Source: Calliopum simillimum
Taxonomy: Eukaryota; Arthropoda; Insecta; Diptera; Lauxaniidae
Direction of reading: 5' to 3'
Assembly: GCA_951812925.1 (NCBI GenBank)
Contig: OX638372.1
Coordinates: 3,968,001-4,032,000 of the forward strand
Length of the DNA: 64,000 bases
Below the pieces are notes generated by a model. The model did no database searches and was not told the origin of the DNA. It saw only the letters and a list, made by a program, of their open reading frames with translations. A program made the translations under genes and the position numbers. Positions 12,701-23,975 of the stretch are shown piece after piece. Position 1 is the first letter of the stretch, and each line of letters opens with the position of its first letter.

Positions 12701-14915
12701 TTCGTAATGAAAATGTATCGCGAAGAATTTGTAATTTTGACACACCTTAGAAATATACGCAAAGTATTACTTCTTGAAGCTAGCGACTTAATGCACCAAT
12801 TTTACGATACGCTTTTTAAGAAAGTAAATATTGCTTTGATTTGATTCAATTTACAGAAGTTAATAGAAGATCAACTGTTTCAGATTGAATCTGGTCAACC
12901 TTGGAGAAATGCTGCTCTGTTGACAATGCAACTAGATGATATTTTATGTTCCAAGTTTCCTGAAATGTCGTCTTTATTTCACATAGAACTCAAACTTTCA
13001 ATTGAAGAACAATTACAAAACAAGGTTAGTTTTTTAAAAGAACTTTAATTTAATAATAATAAAAAAGCAATGAGTGAAATTTTCTTTAGTTAAATAAATC
13101 AAAAAATTTTGTCCATCGATTACTTTTTTATATTAACTTTGACAAATTTTAAAATATAATCAGAAGGGGTGTTATCTTTTGTCCAAATATTTGTGTGAAA
13201 CTGTATGAATAACGCTCACAGTATAGCATTTTGAAGATTTTGCTGGTATTAATGGTTATTAAATGTACCACCCCCTACATTAGATAATATTTGGTAACTA
13301 TTTTTTGGAGGAGAAATAATCATGCTCTCTTTTCCAAATTTGGCTAGTTTCGCTCAGGCTTTTCCAAACCATTCTTAGTATATATGTAGTGCAATTGGCT
13401 TGCATTATCTTAAATAATCTTATTTATTTATTTATTTATTTATTTATTTCCGTCTACTGAATTCAATTCTTACAGACTAATTAACAATCATAAAAAATAT
13501 TAATTAAATAACATAAATAACTGTAAACGAAAGCGAGATTCAGAACAATTAAAATCCAAAATTGAACATAAGTTAATGCATCTATTAATTGGTTCATTTA
13601 TTCCATAATTTGTTCTATGGAAGACTTCTTCCAACATTCGATTATGACGCAAACTCCTTGGTGCTTAATATAAATAAAAACAGGCTGACAATTCCTCACA
13701 ATCAATTTTGTTATTTAAAACATTATAAACGAACATCAGATCGTAATATGTTCTTCTATCTTTCAAAGACTGCAATCCAAGCAATTTACGTCGGGCATCG
13801 TATGTGGGAAGACTCTCAGGCCACCGAAATTTTTTTATAGCGTATCTTGTACAATTTCTTTGAATACTTTCAATCCGGTTAGAGTTTTCATTATAGCAAG
13901 GATTCCAAATAACCGAACAATAATCCAAATTACTACGAACCAGTGACATATAAAGTGATTTTATGGTACAAGGATCTTTAAAGTGTTTCGAATTCCTTTT
14001 TATAAATCCAAGCATAGCATTCTTGTCAATAAAATGTTTTAAATGTGTTTGGCTGAACTACTTAACTTTCTCTAATAATTCTAGATTTTTGAAGCAGTTG
14101 AAGATTTAAAGGTACACTATAGCTTTGGAAAGGAGCTTTCTCAGATAGTCAACGATAGTGATATTGAGCAATATAATATAGTTTTTCGTTTTTTGCTCAA
14201 AGTAAAATATGGACTCTCAACGCTTGAAAATCTTCAATTCCCACGTTCTCACAAGCATCGGGTTCCTTATTGCAATTTTGAAATGATTGATTTGCAAATG
14301 CGCCGTTTGGAACAGTTACGATTTTGGATGATTTATGCCATACAAAGTATTCACTTTCATTTGATGACACACGTATTGCAGTCAATGGGTGAACAATTGG
14401 ATGAGAAAATTTCGAATTGCACTAACCTAAAGCAACTGGTAACAGTGCATAAATCATATATCAGTACAGTGTGCGAGCATTGTTTTCTGGTAGAAGACTT
14501 CAAAAGAATAAAGACAGGTATTGACCAGGTAAAATATGGTCGATTTTGCTAAAAAACAATCTGGGTTAAAAAATCAATATGTTTTTACAGCTACTTAACT
14601 TAACTAGCGTTGTCAGCTTAGAGTGGAATAGCTGTACTAAATATATTGAGTGCAACAATCCATTGGCCATTGATGATACCACTAGTGAAGAGTCTGAAGG
14701 AGATTATATCTCATCTATAGATGAGATTGAATTAACTTACATACGTGTACATCAGTATTTGGCAAATAAATTGAACGATGAGGTATACCTCAATCAAAAG
14801 GCTTTCTGTAAGTTATACGAGTTTTGATATAATAAACGCATTGTTATGCAAATGATTTCATTATTTTTTAGTGTCTGGACTAAGTGCTGCATTCAACACA
14901 AGTCTTCCTTATTAA
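9712..14915 (+). CDS. Grip128: Gamma-tubulin complex component 5 (Grip128/GCP5)
   Basis: A core subunit of the gamma-tubulin ring complex, which nucleates microtubules at centrosomes and spindles. Ten exons join in phase: 9712-9786, 9852-10274, 10463-10933, 11493-11808, 11870-12056, 12124-12823, 12857-13024, 14085-14528, 14591-14807 and 14872-14915, giving about 1014 residues (GCP5 proteins are about 1000-1100). The start MSQEIRNDIIREY has a clear ATG. An early segment SYWKNVLKEDFIPL followed by the acidic DWSDSDSNNDGNDYVSDD (exon 3 start) is GCP5-like. The GCP N-domain begins around residue 300 (SKHGIVMRDN..LNQHILPYIR). The gamma-tubulin-binding C-domain covers about residue 725 to the end (KYGLSTLENLQ, QLRFWMIYAIQSIHFHLMTH). 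Intron 3 is 559 bp and intron 7 (13025-14084) contains a LINE end. AATAAA signals lie near 14960. TMEM17 follows in the same direction 175 bp downstream. Confidence 0.9.
13424..14035 (-). mobile_element. 5'-truncated LINE in Grip128 intron 7
   Basis: On the minus strand, 14015-13665 encodes the C-terminal tail of a non-LTR reverse transcriptase protein (MLGFIKRNSKHFKDPCTIKS, then VRSNLDYCSVIWNPCY, IQRNCTRYAIKKF and YDARRKLLGLQSLKDRR). The 3' end on that strand is an AAATA-type simple repeat at 13424-13449. The copy is truncated at its 5' end near 14035. It sits antisense inside the intron, 50 bases before exon 8, without breaking the splice site. Confidence 0.75.
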
Positions 14916-15090
14916 TGTAAAACACCCAACTAAATGTCGTTAAATTTTTTTTTTTATGAAATAAAAATAAATAAAACAAATAAAAATATGTAATAAGAAT
15001 AAGCTTTAATTTAAGTGTAATTTTTTACCAGCTATGAATTTATTTCCATAGCAACTATAATATAAACAACAACAAAGAGGGCAGCACACA

Positions 15091-15869
15091 ATGAAGACAT
15101 TTGCAGGTAAATTTATACATTTATAAATTTAATAAAATAATTTCCAAAAATATATTACAGATGTTTCACAAGCGAATTTAATTCTACAAATTTTACTTTA
15201 TTTTAATGTGTACTTGTCGTCAGCATGGGCACTGATGTATGGGTTTTATATATGCTATAACGTAAGTTAGATTTCACTCTAGTAATTTTTGAAAATAATT
15301 GATTTATAAACACACTGCCACGATTTACCGAAAGAAAATATTAAAGTCAGCCAATCAATAGTTTAGTAATTTTAAACGCAAATCAGTGAATCCATTTGAA
15401 ATGGCCTGTGCTGCAGCTTAAATTTAGAAGCTTCTTTCTTTTCTTTAGTTTTCGAAATTGTGGAATTTTTCTGGAAAAATAACTATTTTTGCTTATATTC
15501 TGGCATTAATTAGTGAAGCGGTACGCTTGTATATGGGATACTCTGGAAACTTGCGATCTAAGGTGAGTCTACTAGAAGATTTATTTCAACATAATTACAA
15601 AGTTTTATTACAAGACAGGTGATTTGAACATCTTCTTAATAATGGCACCACTCATTCAACTGCCTCTTATGCTATTTTTACTGCTATCAAAAGCAAATGA
15701 GATTTTGCTTACAATTGCGTCTTACGTCATCATTGCTTTTATGTTTGTCGAGTTCTTCTTTGGAATTTACGTTTGGCGTAAGCACTCATATTATGAGGCC
15801 AAACTGTATCAATTCAAAATAAATAATTCTTTACAATGTCAATCAAAAAATAAAAGAGAATTATATTAA
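15091..15869 (+). CDS. TMEM17: Transmembrane protein 17, ciliary transition zone
   Basis: A small four-helix membrane protein of the MKS module at the ciliary transition zone, which gates membrane protein entry to cilia. Four exons join in phase: 15091-15106, 15161-15261, 15449-15562 and 15615-15869, giving about 161 residues; vertebrate TMEM17 is about 198, the difference being at the termini. Exon 1 codes only for MKTFA plus one base. Membrane segments are NLILQILLYFNVYLSSAW, TIFAYILALISEAV, IMAPLIQLPLMLFLLL and TIASYVIIAFMFVEFFFGIY. The diagnostic stretch is EAVRLYMGYSGNL followed by IQLPLMLFLL. The exon 4 acceptor could be CAAG (15614) or ACAG (15618); only the first keeps the frame. Related TMEM216/TMEM80 proteins are alternatives but fit less well. 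Flies use these proteins in sensory neurons and sperm. Confidence 0.85.
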
Positions 15870-16433
15870 TCAATCGGTTGATTTGGCTTAAGACTGTGAA
15901 TTAAGTATGGAGATTTTTCTGGCTTTATTTCGAAAAAAAAAATGTTGGCGTTATTTCGGGAAACCTATTAATGCACAAATTTATTCATTAAGTAACGCCA
16001 AAATTATGAAAGTTTATTTATTACCAATTTTTACGAAAATCAAAGCCATCACATAAGATCCAACGAAGTAGAGACGATAAGATATCATTATAAAAATATT
16101 GTAAGGTAACCCCCTACTCATTTTAAACATATTCGTCCTTAAAATATATAGTAGGAGAGGTTCTATTCTTTCGATTGGTATGCTTTTTTAGGCAACCCAC
16201 TCGCGATATATTTTTTAACATATTAACTTTAATATAAAACACTTCATCCTTATTCGTATCTTAGACTAATAATAATTTTTATATTACAAATAAAAGTGAA
16301 ATGCTACATATAAAGGTTTTGTTACTTATTTTCAACTACGGAATTTTTTTTATCATATTTCGTAAATAATTACAATTAAAATAATTATTTTACCTTTAGA
16401 TATCTATTTAATTTTTACCTAAATGCTTTGAAC
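15870..16433. other. Convergent 3' ends of TMEM17 and GLTP
   Basis: Intergenic, 564 bases between two stop codons that face each other. It presumably holds both 3' untranslated regions. No repeat or further gene is seen. Confidence 0.5.
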
Positions 16434-17541
16434 TCAAGCTTTGCTTGGATCATCCATATTATATTTTTTCAAAAGACTATCTATTCTGTTTAAGTGACTG
16501 CTCATTTTTGGTAAAAACGTTTGAAGTGCCAAAATATTCTCATCGTGGGCATCTCCTTGCCCAATAAGTTGACTTCTGGTGGGCACCCAATTATATATTA
16601 TCTAAAACAAAATATTTTGATTTGCAACGAATTTATTTTTAGACAATTAGTCATTAGGCATACCTTTATGGTGCTTTGAACAATAAAACCATGGTAAGGT
16701 TTTAATGTCTTTTCATAAGCATCTTGCAGGTGTTTTTTCAAATGTTCTTTATTTTGCTCGTCGGCGTAAATATTTTCAAAAAATTTACAAACTAATTGTA
16801 ATCCCCTTTTAAGCCAAAGCATTGCGTTAGGTGCAAAGTTATTGTTCACATTTATATTTAAAATAATGAGATCTTCCAAATAGTGAAACTTTTGTTTATC
16901 TTTTTCGTAGGATGTTGTAAGTTTCTGTAAAGGAAAAATTTGGTAACACAATCAAATTGAAATAATCTTTTAAATACGACTAACCGTAATATTGCCATTC
17001 ATGTCACTGATGACTGGTGTAAATAACTTGCCAAATGATTCTAAAAAAAAAAATGTTGGTAAATAAATTTGCACTAAGTTTAAGTATATAACACAATAAA
17101 ATAATAAAACAAAATCTGTTAAAAAAATTATTATCAGTTTTGATAAATTATATAGTCAGTACAAGTCCTACGAAATCTATTAGAGAAGTGTTAGCATAAG
17201 TCATTTTAGAGGAGTTATAGCATTCTATCCGACTATAGAATTTTACAACTATTTACAAAGTCGGTAAGACTTATTATTTCACTTATTACATTTTGAAGTT
17301 AACTTTTGTATTAAATTAAGCTTTAAATTTCACTCAATAATTCGTTCGTTTTCAATGAACAATTATGTAAATTATAGAGTATAAATACTTAAAATTACTC
17401 ACAACAACATGTTAGTGACTCACCAATAACGACAACAATTTCTTTAGCGGCATTGAGAAATACTTCCGTCTCAATTTTATCATCTTCCGCTGGCGGAAAA
17501 CCTTTTAGAGCTTTAAATTGTATACGTGGTTCTTGTGTCAT
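16434..17541 (-). CDS. Glycolipid transfer protein (GLTP fold)
   Basis: A cytosolic protein that moves a glycosphingolipid or related lipid between membranes. Four exons on the minus strand: 17541-17424, 17040-16985, 16924-16664 and 16601-16434, joined in phase to about 200 residues (human GLTP has 209). The headgroup-binding residues of the family can be seen: Asp52, Asn56 and Lys59 in the run ISDMNGNITK, Trp95 in LWLKRGLQLV, and His136 in PYHGFIVQ. The N-terminus keeps the FPPAEDDKIETEVFL stretch. The length and the ETEVFLNA N-terminus favour GLTP itself over the CPTP/ACD11 branch. The N-terminal residues MTQEPRIQFKAL are not strongly conserved, but the ATG is the first one in frame. The gene is convergent with TMEM17. 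Confidence 0.9.
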
Positions 17542-18700
17542 CTTAAGTGGTGTATTGAATCACAACTGTTACTGTCAAGTGCAAAAGTTTAACTATCGAT
17601 CGATACGTTTCGAACGCGTCAACAAAACAATACTTACAAATTACTATTAGAAATTATCTTATCACCGAATTCTTTCCAGCTGCTCCTATTATCATTGATA
17701 AGCATTCACAATCAAAAACTGCGATAATTGGTAATTTACGCAAGGCTTAATATATATTTTTCGTAATTTCATTTAATCACATAGATAGCACTTGAATGTA
17801 ACACAACATTGCCATTAGACTGCAGTGGATGTTTTGAATAATAATGGTACTTATAATCTTGATTATGATCAAAGACAAGATAAAACGAAGGGTGCTCTTT
17901 GTGGTTGGCAGATTTCTAACTGCAGCTAAGATTGATTGAATAAAGTTGTATGACAAAACAAGGTTCAATCATCTTTAATGATGTTGCGATATTGTATGCA
18001 AACAGTTGATGACACGAAAATCTGCATAGTATAACATCATTTCAAAGTTTCTAGTCTAATTAATTTATTATGATGACCTTTAAAGAAAATTTAAATCATT
18101 TAACTTTAAAAATCAGCAAGCGCTAAAAGGTTTTAAAACTCTAAGCAAAATTTTTATTTTTGACTTAGAGCCAGTGGTTGGTCACCTTAGTCATAGTATC
18201 AAGGCTTGATTTCTTTGCGGGTGTTCTTCCAATAGTAGGTATGAACTTTTGTTTTAGTTAAATCTTGTGAGGAGGTGCCTTCGTGAGATATCAGATGCTT
18301 AAGGTCGAGAAAATCAGTTTTTTGCAAATATTTCGGTAAGGGTTAGTAACTACTACAAAGAAATCGTAAATTTTGTTCATGAGTTATATTACTATTATTT
18401 ACAATTTCACTGGATTATATCTCTTAAGCTATAAAATTGTGGACCAAAATGGAGAAAAAGAAAATTTGCAGCAAAAAAACCGCACCCTGAAAATTTAACT
18501 AGAACAAAAGTTCATACCCACTATTGAAAGAATACATAAAAAATTCAGCCTTGATGCTATGGGCTCTCCATCAATCGCCCGTTATGAAATTATAAATTAA
18601 AAATAAATTAAAGCAAAAATGTGTCCATTGTAAAATAAACTTGTTTTTTTTTTTTTTTTTTTTTTTTTGCATTGTGATCAACTTGATGAGTAACAAATAT
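17542..18700. other. Intergenic, no gene seen
   Basis: About 1.2 kb upstream of GLTP. It contains no convincing frame. A T run of about 27 bases lies at 18643-18668. At 18180-18260 and 18500-18560 there are two inverted related words around ATAGTAGGTATGAACTTTTG and its inverse, suggesting a decayed inverted-repeat element of about 400 bp. Confidence 0.4.
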
Positions 18701-18791
18701 GTTTCAAATTTATTGTCTCACCTTTGTCGCTAGCCACTACTAGTGTTTCTACAATATAACAAAAAGCATACATATAAAATTTTTTCATGTT

Positions 18792-20252
18792 TCACTCTTT
18801 AAAGCAAAAAGTTTTTGTGCAACCGCTGGCAGTAATGACAAAAATATTGTGTGTACTCCACAAATTATTCGTAGATGATGGCAACACAAAAGAGAAAACC
18901 GGCTTATTGGATAAACCAGTTGAGAACTCAAAAAACGTTTTAACTAAGCCATTGTGCTTACAACGAATCTCAATAAGTTTTAAAGCATCTATTGCCGAAG
19001 CAACCACAGACTGCGTAGCAACGTCAAATGTTGGCTCTGTCGACAGACTTTCAGCGTTGTCTCTCCTAAGCCACCTATGATGTGCCAATATCACCGCACA
19101 ATTCCTTGTAAAATTAAATGAATCGCCAGCTCCCCGCTGTTCGTGATATTTTTTTAGAAATGTTGGTGTTTGCTTCTTCAATAATGTGAAACGAGGTTGT
19201 GGTGTAGCTTCCAATGCACCTTTGTTTATATTTCGTAAGGGCAAATGTTCCGTTAATGTATCTAAAGTAAAGACTCCATTTAGGTAATCAAAACCGTTGC
19301 CCATGATTCCATCATCAGTATGCCCCAAATCGAAAATATGACCAATCTCATGACAAACAGATCCTAGTGAACTGCTATATACGCCTGCATACGTACGTCT
19401 ATAATTGCTATCGTCAGGAAAATGTGCTAGATCCACTTTAGTTTCGTCCTTAAAGCAACTTATAATTTGATCAAAAAACTGTGGCCAAGCATAAAAATAA
19501 GCAGATCCGAAAAGCGCTAGTCCACCACCACCAAGAGCTGCGTGTCCATGTAGATTTTTTCTAATATTCGCATAGGAAAAGTCACCCGTAGTTAACACTG
19601 TCTCACCGTCATAGCGTGTGCAGGCAATAAATGCAACAAATTTTAACTTTTCATCGCTTCCAACTGAAGAATTCAGGATTTCCTTTCCGAAGGTATGCCA
19701 CAATTCATCTTCAGTACAATTCCAAGCTTCTTGCCGCGTCAGCCGTGAAGAAAACTGAAAACAGTGCTGATTTAGAGTGAAAGTTAAACGTCCAAAACCA
19801 TGTTCACGAAGTTTTTCTGCATATAAACACTGAACTAGCAACAAATTCAAATCGATCAATTGGCAAACAGCATTTGAGTCAATAATAGCCTCTTCCTGGC
19901 AAACAATAAGTAGTGGTTGTAGGCGATAGACGTTCGTCCCTGTTTTGTAATTTATTGTAAGCTCCCGTGATATGTTACAGTGAAAAAAACAAAGCTTCAA
20001 TTGCAAATCCTTTGTTATATGACGCAAATCTACTAAAAACTTGAATTCTCCACTATCAATTGCTTCTGTTGTTTGACTCAGCAAGATTTCGTCTTGTTCA
20101 TCTTCACATATTATTTTTAGGTTAATTTCATTTTCCTGAGGGTTCTGACGTTCCCGAGTTAATCGACCTTTTATTAAGAGAATCGGATGAGTTAAAACTT
20201 CTTCATTTATTAGATTTATTATTTCAATAGTGTGGCTAAAAATGTTAGTCAT
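18792..20252 (-). CDS. Zinc metallopeptidase, YIL108W-like (PF12044-type)
   Basis: A putative metallopeptidase of the family that includes yeast YIL108W; the substrate is unknown. A single open frame of about 486 residues runs from the ATG at 20252. The frame stays open to 20333, but those extra residues are cysteine-rich and unlike the family, so I prefer MTNIFSHTIEIINL. The active site is HEIGHIFDLGH at residues 301-311: His301, His305 and His311 as zinc ligands, Glu302 as the catalytic base. It is followed by a Met-turn-like segment DDGIMGNGFDYLN. Upstream is a glycine run ALGGGGLALFGSAYFYAWP, typical of this family. Yeast members are longer, with an extra C-terminal part that is absent here. 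A possible AATAAA signal is at about 18710 on this strand. A foldback element lies immediately upstream (20365-20752). Confidence 0.8.
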   Translation of the reverse strand: MTNIFSHTIEIINLINEEVLTHPILLIKGRLTRERQNPQENEINLKIICEDEQDEILLSQTTEAIDSGEFKFLVDLRHITKDLQLKLCFFHCNISRELTINYKTGTNVYRLQPLLIVCQEEAIIDSNAVCQLIDLNLLLVQCLYAEKLREHGFGRLTFTLNQHCFQFSSRLTRQEAWNCTEDELWHTFGKEILNSSVGSDEKLKFVAFIACTRYDGETVLTTGDFSYANIRKNLHGHAALGGGGLALFGSAYFYAWPQFFDQIISCFKDETKVDLAHFPDDSNYRRTYAGVYSSSLGSVCHEIGHIFDLGHTDDGIMGNGFDYLNGVFTLDTLTEHLPLRNINKGALEATPQPRFTLLKKQTPTFLKKYHEQRGAGDSFNFTRNCAVILAHHRWLRRDNAESLSTEPTFDVATQSVVASAIDALKLIEIRCKHNGLVKTFFEFSTGLSNKPVFSFVLPSSTNNLWSTHNIFVITASGCTKTFCFKE

Positions 20253-20364
20253 TGCAGTGGAAATAGGGAAATAGCAAGAAGATTGACAGCACTTACAATA
20301 AAAACAAAGAAAAATCCGACACAAACAAAACAAATGATTGCATTTCCCACTAAACCATTTTATA

Positions 20365-20752
20365 CATGCCTGTTCCGAAATTCGTGTGATTTCTATTACT
20401 TTTAATTTAAGAGGCTTTTTGATGAAAACGGTGAGTCGTACGATAAAAATTATTATAATCTCTTTTGTGTAGAATTACAGGAACTACAGCAAATATTGAT
20501 TTTTTTTACCGAAAAAGTAACGGTTCAGGAAAAATTCTTAAAATACTGCAAAAAGTCGAAAAATTCGAATTTTATCGAATACTTCCTAAACGGCTTGTTT
20601 TCGAAAATACAAATCAATTTTATTTGTAGAACCTGTAATTCTCCACAAAAAAGATTATGATACTTTTTATCGTGTGACTCACCATTTTCATAAAAAATCA
20701 CTTAAATGAAAAGTAATTGAAACCACGTTGATTGGAACAGGCCCGATAATAT
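20365..20752. mobile_element. Foldback element, family GCCTGTTCCG, copy 1
   Basis: Long inverted-repeat element. The left end reads GCCTGTTCCGAAATTCGTGT and the right end is the inverse of GCCTGTTCCAATCAACGTGG. Arms of over 100 bases share AGGCTTTTTGATGAAAACGG on the left with its degraded inverse on the right, and both contain an outward GGTTCTACA-type word near the centre. No coding capacity. Other copies are at 36966-37345, 56490-56768, 58745-59545 (only the ends alike) and 60535-60675 (right half). Confidence 0.75.
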
Positions 20753-21900
20753 AAGCATGTATATAAACAGCTGATTTATAATTTGAGTTTTAAACTGAGC
20801 GCAAATGTGAATACGAAGGAAAAGGGTCGGAAATAAAATTTAGAAACGATCAAGGTCGTCCCCGACCCAGTCGAAAGGAAGAGGTTTAAAAATTCTTGGA
20901 AACTATCAGCGGTGTCCTCCTTTTGAAAGTTTTGGTTTTTTTTTTTTTTAAAAAAGTTACACTTCAATTTATTTCAAAAATGTAAAAATTTTCATACGAA
21001 ACAAAAAGACCTATCTTTTAGAAGTGTCTTTATTTCCTTAGTTAATGGTATTTGGCTTAAAAATGCAATGCTATCTTACAAAGAGCCTTAAATAGAACAT
21101 TATTCATAAAAAAAAAATTTCACATTTTCAAAATCAAGCTAGAATCAGTTTTTTTGCTCTCCTGAAAAGTAGCAAAAACGAGATAGGATAGTTTACAATT
21201 GACTCGACGATATGGCTAATTCGATTTTTATTGCAAAAATTTTCGATTTCGATTCTGGATATCAAAATATATGATAGCAAAATCTCGATTCGATGTAATT
21301 CAAATCGAAATCGTATTAGATGATAAGGATGAACAGTAATTTTTTTTTTTTTTTTTTTTTCTAAGGAATGTGTTATTTTAAGCTCCGTCCGCGACGGAAC
21401 GTGGTGCTTGCTCGAACCCCCTCTCTCTTACAAGAAATTAGACTGCCGTGCATTCTCCATTGCAGTCTGAAAAAAATTCCCTGGGAATATTTATTCACGA
21501 TAACCCCCCATATCTCTGAAATTATTTAACGTACATCGATGAGATTTGATAAATGTTTGCAGAGCGCCGGGGACAAATAATATGAGTGTTCGTATTTATT
21601 TTCAAAATTTTTATGTTTATTTGGTATCTCGGCTTTGTTGGAAAAAATAGGAAAAAACATTGAGGGTATTCCTTAAGACGAACATTTGCAATTTTTGTAC
21701 TTATTTTTTTAATTACGCAAAAAAAACAAAGATTTCAAGTTTTCTTAAGACTAAAATTAATTAAAATTGATATAACTTGAGGTGTTAAGGAGAAAAATTT
21801 GTATAAAAGAAATATTTATTTCTAAGAAGTCGCTTATAAACTAATATAGAAATTCAATCTAAAGCTGAACTAAAATTAACTTAATTAAAATATATACGTT
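20753..21900. other. Intergenic with a short hairpin repeat
   Basis: Between the foldback element and the 3' end of the PAP phosphatase gene. No gene recognised. At 21450-21500 the sequence AGACTGCCGTGCATTCTCCA folds back on GCAGTCT and is followed by TTCCCTGGGAA; a related copy is at 36150-36240. A T run of about 22 bases lies at 21339-21360. Confidence 0.45.
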
Positions 21901-23048
21901 TTACTTAGGAGTGTGCGCAACCATTTCCCTATATGCCATTAACCTTTCAATATACTCTTCGTGCTTGGCAATTGTTGCGAGTAATCCTCTATCATTTAGT
22001 GGTGAACTTTGAGGACCGTAATCAATGATTTTATCATCTAATGTTGTCATCGTACCACCTAATGCACGAAGTATAGCATCACCGGCACAAATATCCCACT
22101 TTTTAATTTTTGTGGAATGCAAATATGCCGTAGCGTTATTGGATACCACTTGCAATACCTTATAGCCAGCACCAGCAGCTGTCTTAATATTTGAGTTTAC
22201 ACCAAACACAGATTTAGTCAGAGATTTAACATCACCAGCATGTGATCTAGATACTGTAATTACTGGATTTTCTACATTTAACGTTGTAGGATGAATATCA
22301 GCTAGGTATTCAGACATAGAGTGATCAATCCATGCCCAAGCAGTTTTTCCAATAAAAGGTTGATGAATAACGCCGATTACAGGTTGACCTCGCACCGCAA
22401 CGCATACCATCGTTGTAACGTATTCATATAGTTGCTCTACGAAACAATTTTTTATTTTTATTTTTTTTTTTTTCTTTAAAAAATAAAAATAATTCATTCC
22501 AATAGGTACTCACCAGTAAATTCTTGTGTTGCATCTAAAGGGTCTATCCAAACTGTCACATCCTTTATATTCACAAAATCATCTGGTAAACTAGCTGTTT
22601 CATGTAGCACTGTATTATCCAAATCAAAAGTGTTAACATCTGAACACTTTTGCTTATCCTCTTCAGAGAAAATAGTTACACGGGGAAAAAGGCGATGTAA
22701 GCCATGTTTCATCACACAATGCGAACGTGCATCAGCATCCGTAAATGGATCATTAGCACCTTCATCTGTTTTTCCTTTGCTTTTTTCGTTCAACTGACGA
22801 GTCTTTGCCACTTCAACTACCTCGAGACCACCACGTTGAGCTGCCTGCACCGAAGCGATTAATAACTGGCGTAGGCTCACCTTGTTTTGATTACGAAGCA
22901 TTCCGTACATTGCTGGTCGTTCTTCTTGGTGGAAATTTATTAAGTAAATTAATATTCCTGTGATAAAGATGACGGCAATAGTGGCCGGCACACGATTGAT
23001 GCGAATTGAGCGTCCATTCATGTTTTCTTTGGTAACTTTAGCTTTCAT
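21901..23048 (-). CDS. BPNT2: Golgi PAP phosphatase (BPNT2/IMPAD1)
   Basis: A Golgi-membrane 3'-phosphoadenosine 5'-phosphate (PAP) phosphatase. It turns PAP, the by-product of Golgi sulfation reactions, into AMP. Two exons on the minus strand, 23048-22514 and 22436-21901, join at a split Glu codon to 356 residues (human 359). A single signal-anchor helix runs from about residue 21 to 38 (PATIAVIFITGILIYLINF), so the catalytic part is lumenal. The metal-site motif of the lithium-sensitive inositol phosphatase superfamily is complete: Glu129-Glu130 in FSEED, Asp169, Asp172 and Thr174 in WIDPLDATQEFT, and Trp292-Asp293 in KWDICAGDAILRALGG. The DPFTDAD stretch is at residues 100-106. Start: an ATG ten codons further in is also possible, but the first is preferred. 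The intron is only 77 bases and has a T-rich 3' end. Confidence 0.92.
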
Positions 23049-23580
23049 AGATTTGTTTGTACGTTTGTGCGTATCTATTTATGTACTTTAATGAATATAG
23101 AAAAATGTCTATGTAGAAATGTAGAAAGAAACTCGATTCTGATGATGCTGCAAGGGAAATGAAATGATGTCGTGTCAATTAAAACTTTGTTCTTATAGTT
23201 TTACTTATGCTTTCTGCTTCTTCATTTTTGAGCGTGGCTCTGTTGCTCTGTTACGGTCGATGCGGTCGATGTTACGGCTTTCATAGATGCGGGAAAGTTG
23301 CTTCTTTTTTCGTATGTTGCGGCGACCAAGGTCTGCGTTTTCTAGTGTTGGGATAATTGATTCTCGGCTTTAAGCTATAAATAAATTCACAATTGTAACA
23401 AATTTGTTATCAAGCGATACACTGAAATTAAGCCTTTTATTTCAACAACCAAAGACGATATAAAGAAAAATAAACAATAAAATGTAATAAAACTGGTTTT
23501 TTTCGTCTACAATATTTTGACATTTCACAGTTAGAATTTTGACAATCAACAACGCACAAAAAGAAGATGGACTGAATTTT
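23049..23580. promoter_or_regulatory. 5' flank of the PAP phosphatase gene
   Basis: No separate gene. It contains a repeated CGGTCGATG word at 23250-23270. The promoter for the minus-strand gene is expected here, but no core element stands out. Confidence 0.3.
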
Positions 23581-23585
23581 GCATA

Positions 23586-23719
23586 GTGCGAACTCACACG
23601 ACGGGCAAGAGCAGGTCAAATTCGTAGGCAAACGGAGGGAAATGAAGCACCACTTCCCTCCGCTTGACAAGAAATTTGACGTGCCCTACGTGCCCGTGCC
23701 CGTCGTGTGAGTTCGCACA
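23586..23719. mobile_element. Foldback element, family TGCGAACTCACACGACGGGC, copy 1
   Basis: Perfect 20-base terminal inverted repeat TGCGAACTCACACGACGGGC at the left and its inverse at the right. Inside, a second inverted pair is built from AACGGAGGGAA and its inverse around CACCACTT. The whole unit of about 134 bp can fold into one hairpin. A related, longer and less perfect copy follows at 23802-23975. Confidence 0.7.
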
Positions 23720-23801
23720 TAGACCATGGTCATGGTTGAATTATTGTTATTGAACCATGGACCATGGTACAATTATAGAGGTAGCGCCAAATTGTCAATA
23801 A

Positions 23802-23975
23802 GTGCGAACTCACACGACGGGCACGGGAACGTAGGGCACGTCAAATTTCTAGGCAAGCGGAGGGAAGTAGTGCGAAGGGCATGGGCACGTCAAATTTGTA
23901 GGCAAACGAAGGGAAATGAAAGCACCACTTCCCTCCGTTCGCCTAGAAATTTGACGTACCCTACGTTTGCACTAA
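23802..23975. mobile_element. Foldback element, same family, copy 2
   Basis: Begins with the same terminal word (TGCGAACTCACACGACGGGC) and ends with the decayed inverse ACGTACCCTACGTTTGCAC. It contains two copies of the internal module GTCAAATTT.TAGGCAA.CG.AGGGAA in direct order, so it looks like a partial duplication of copy 1. Non-coding. Between copies 1 and 2 lies a CCATGG-rich stretch (23724-23767). Confidence 0.6.
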
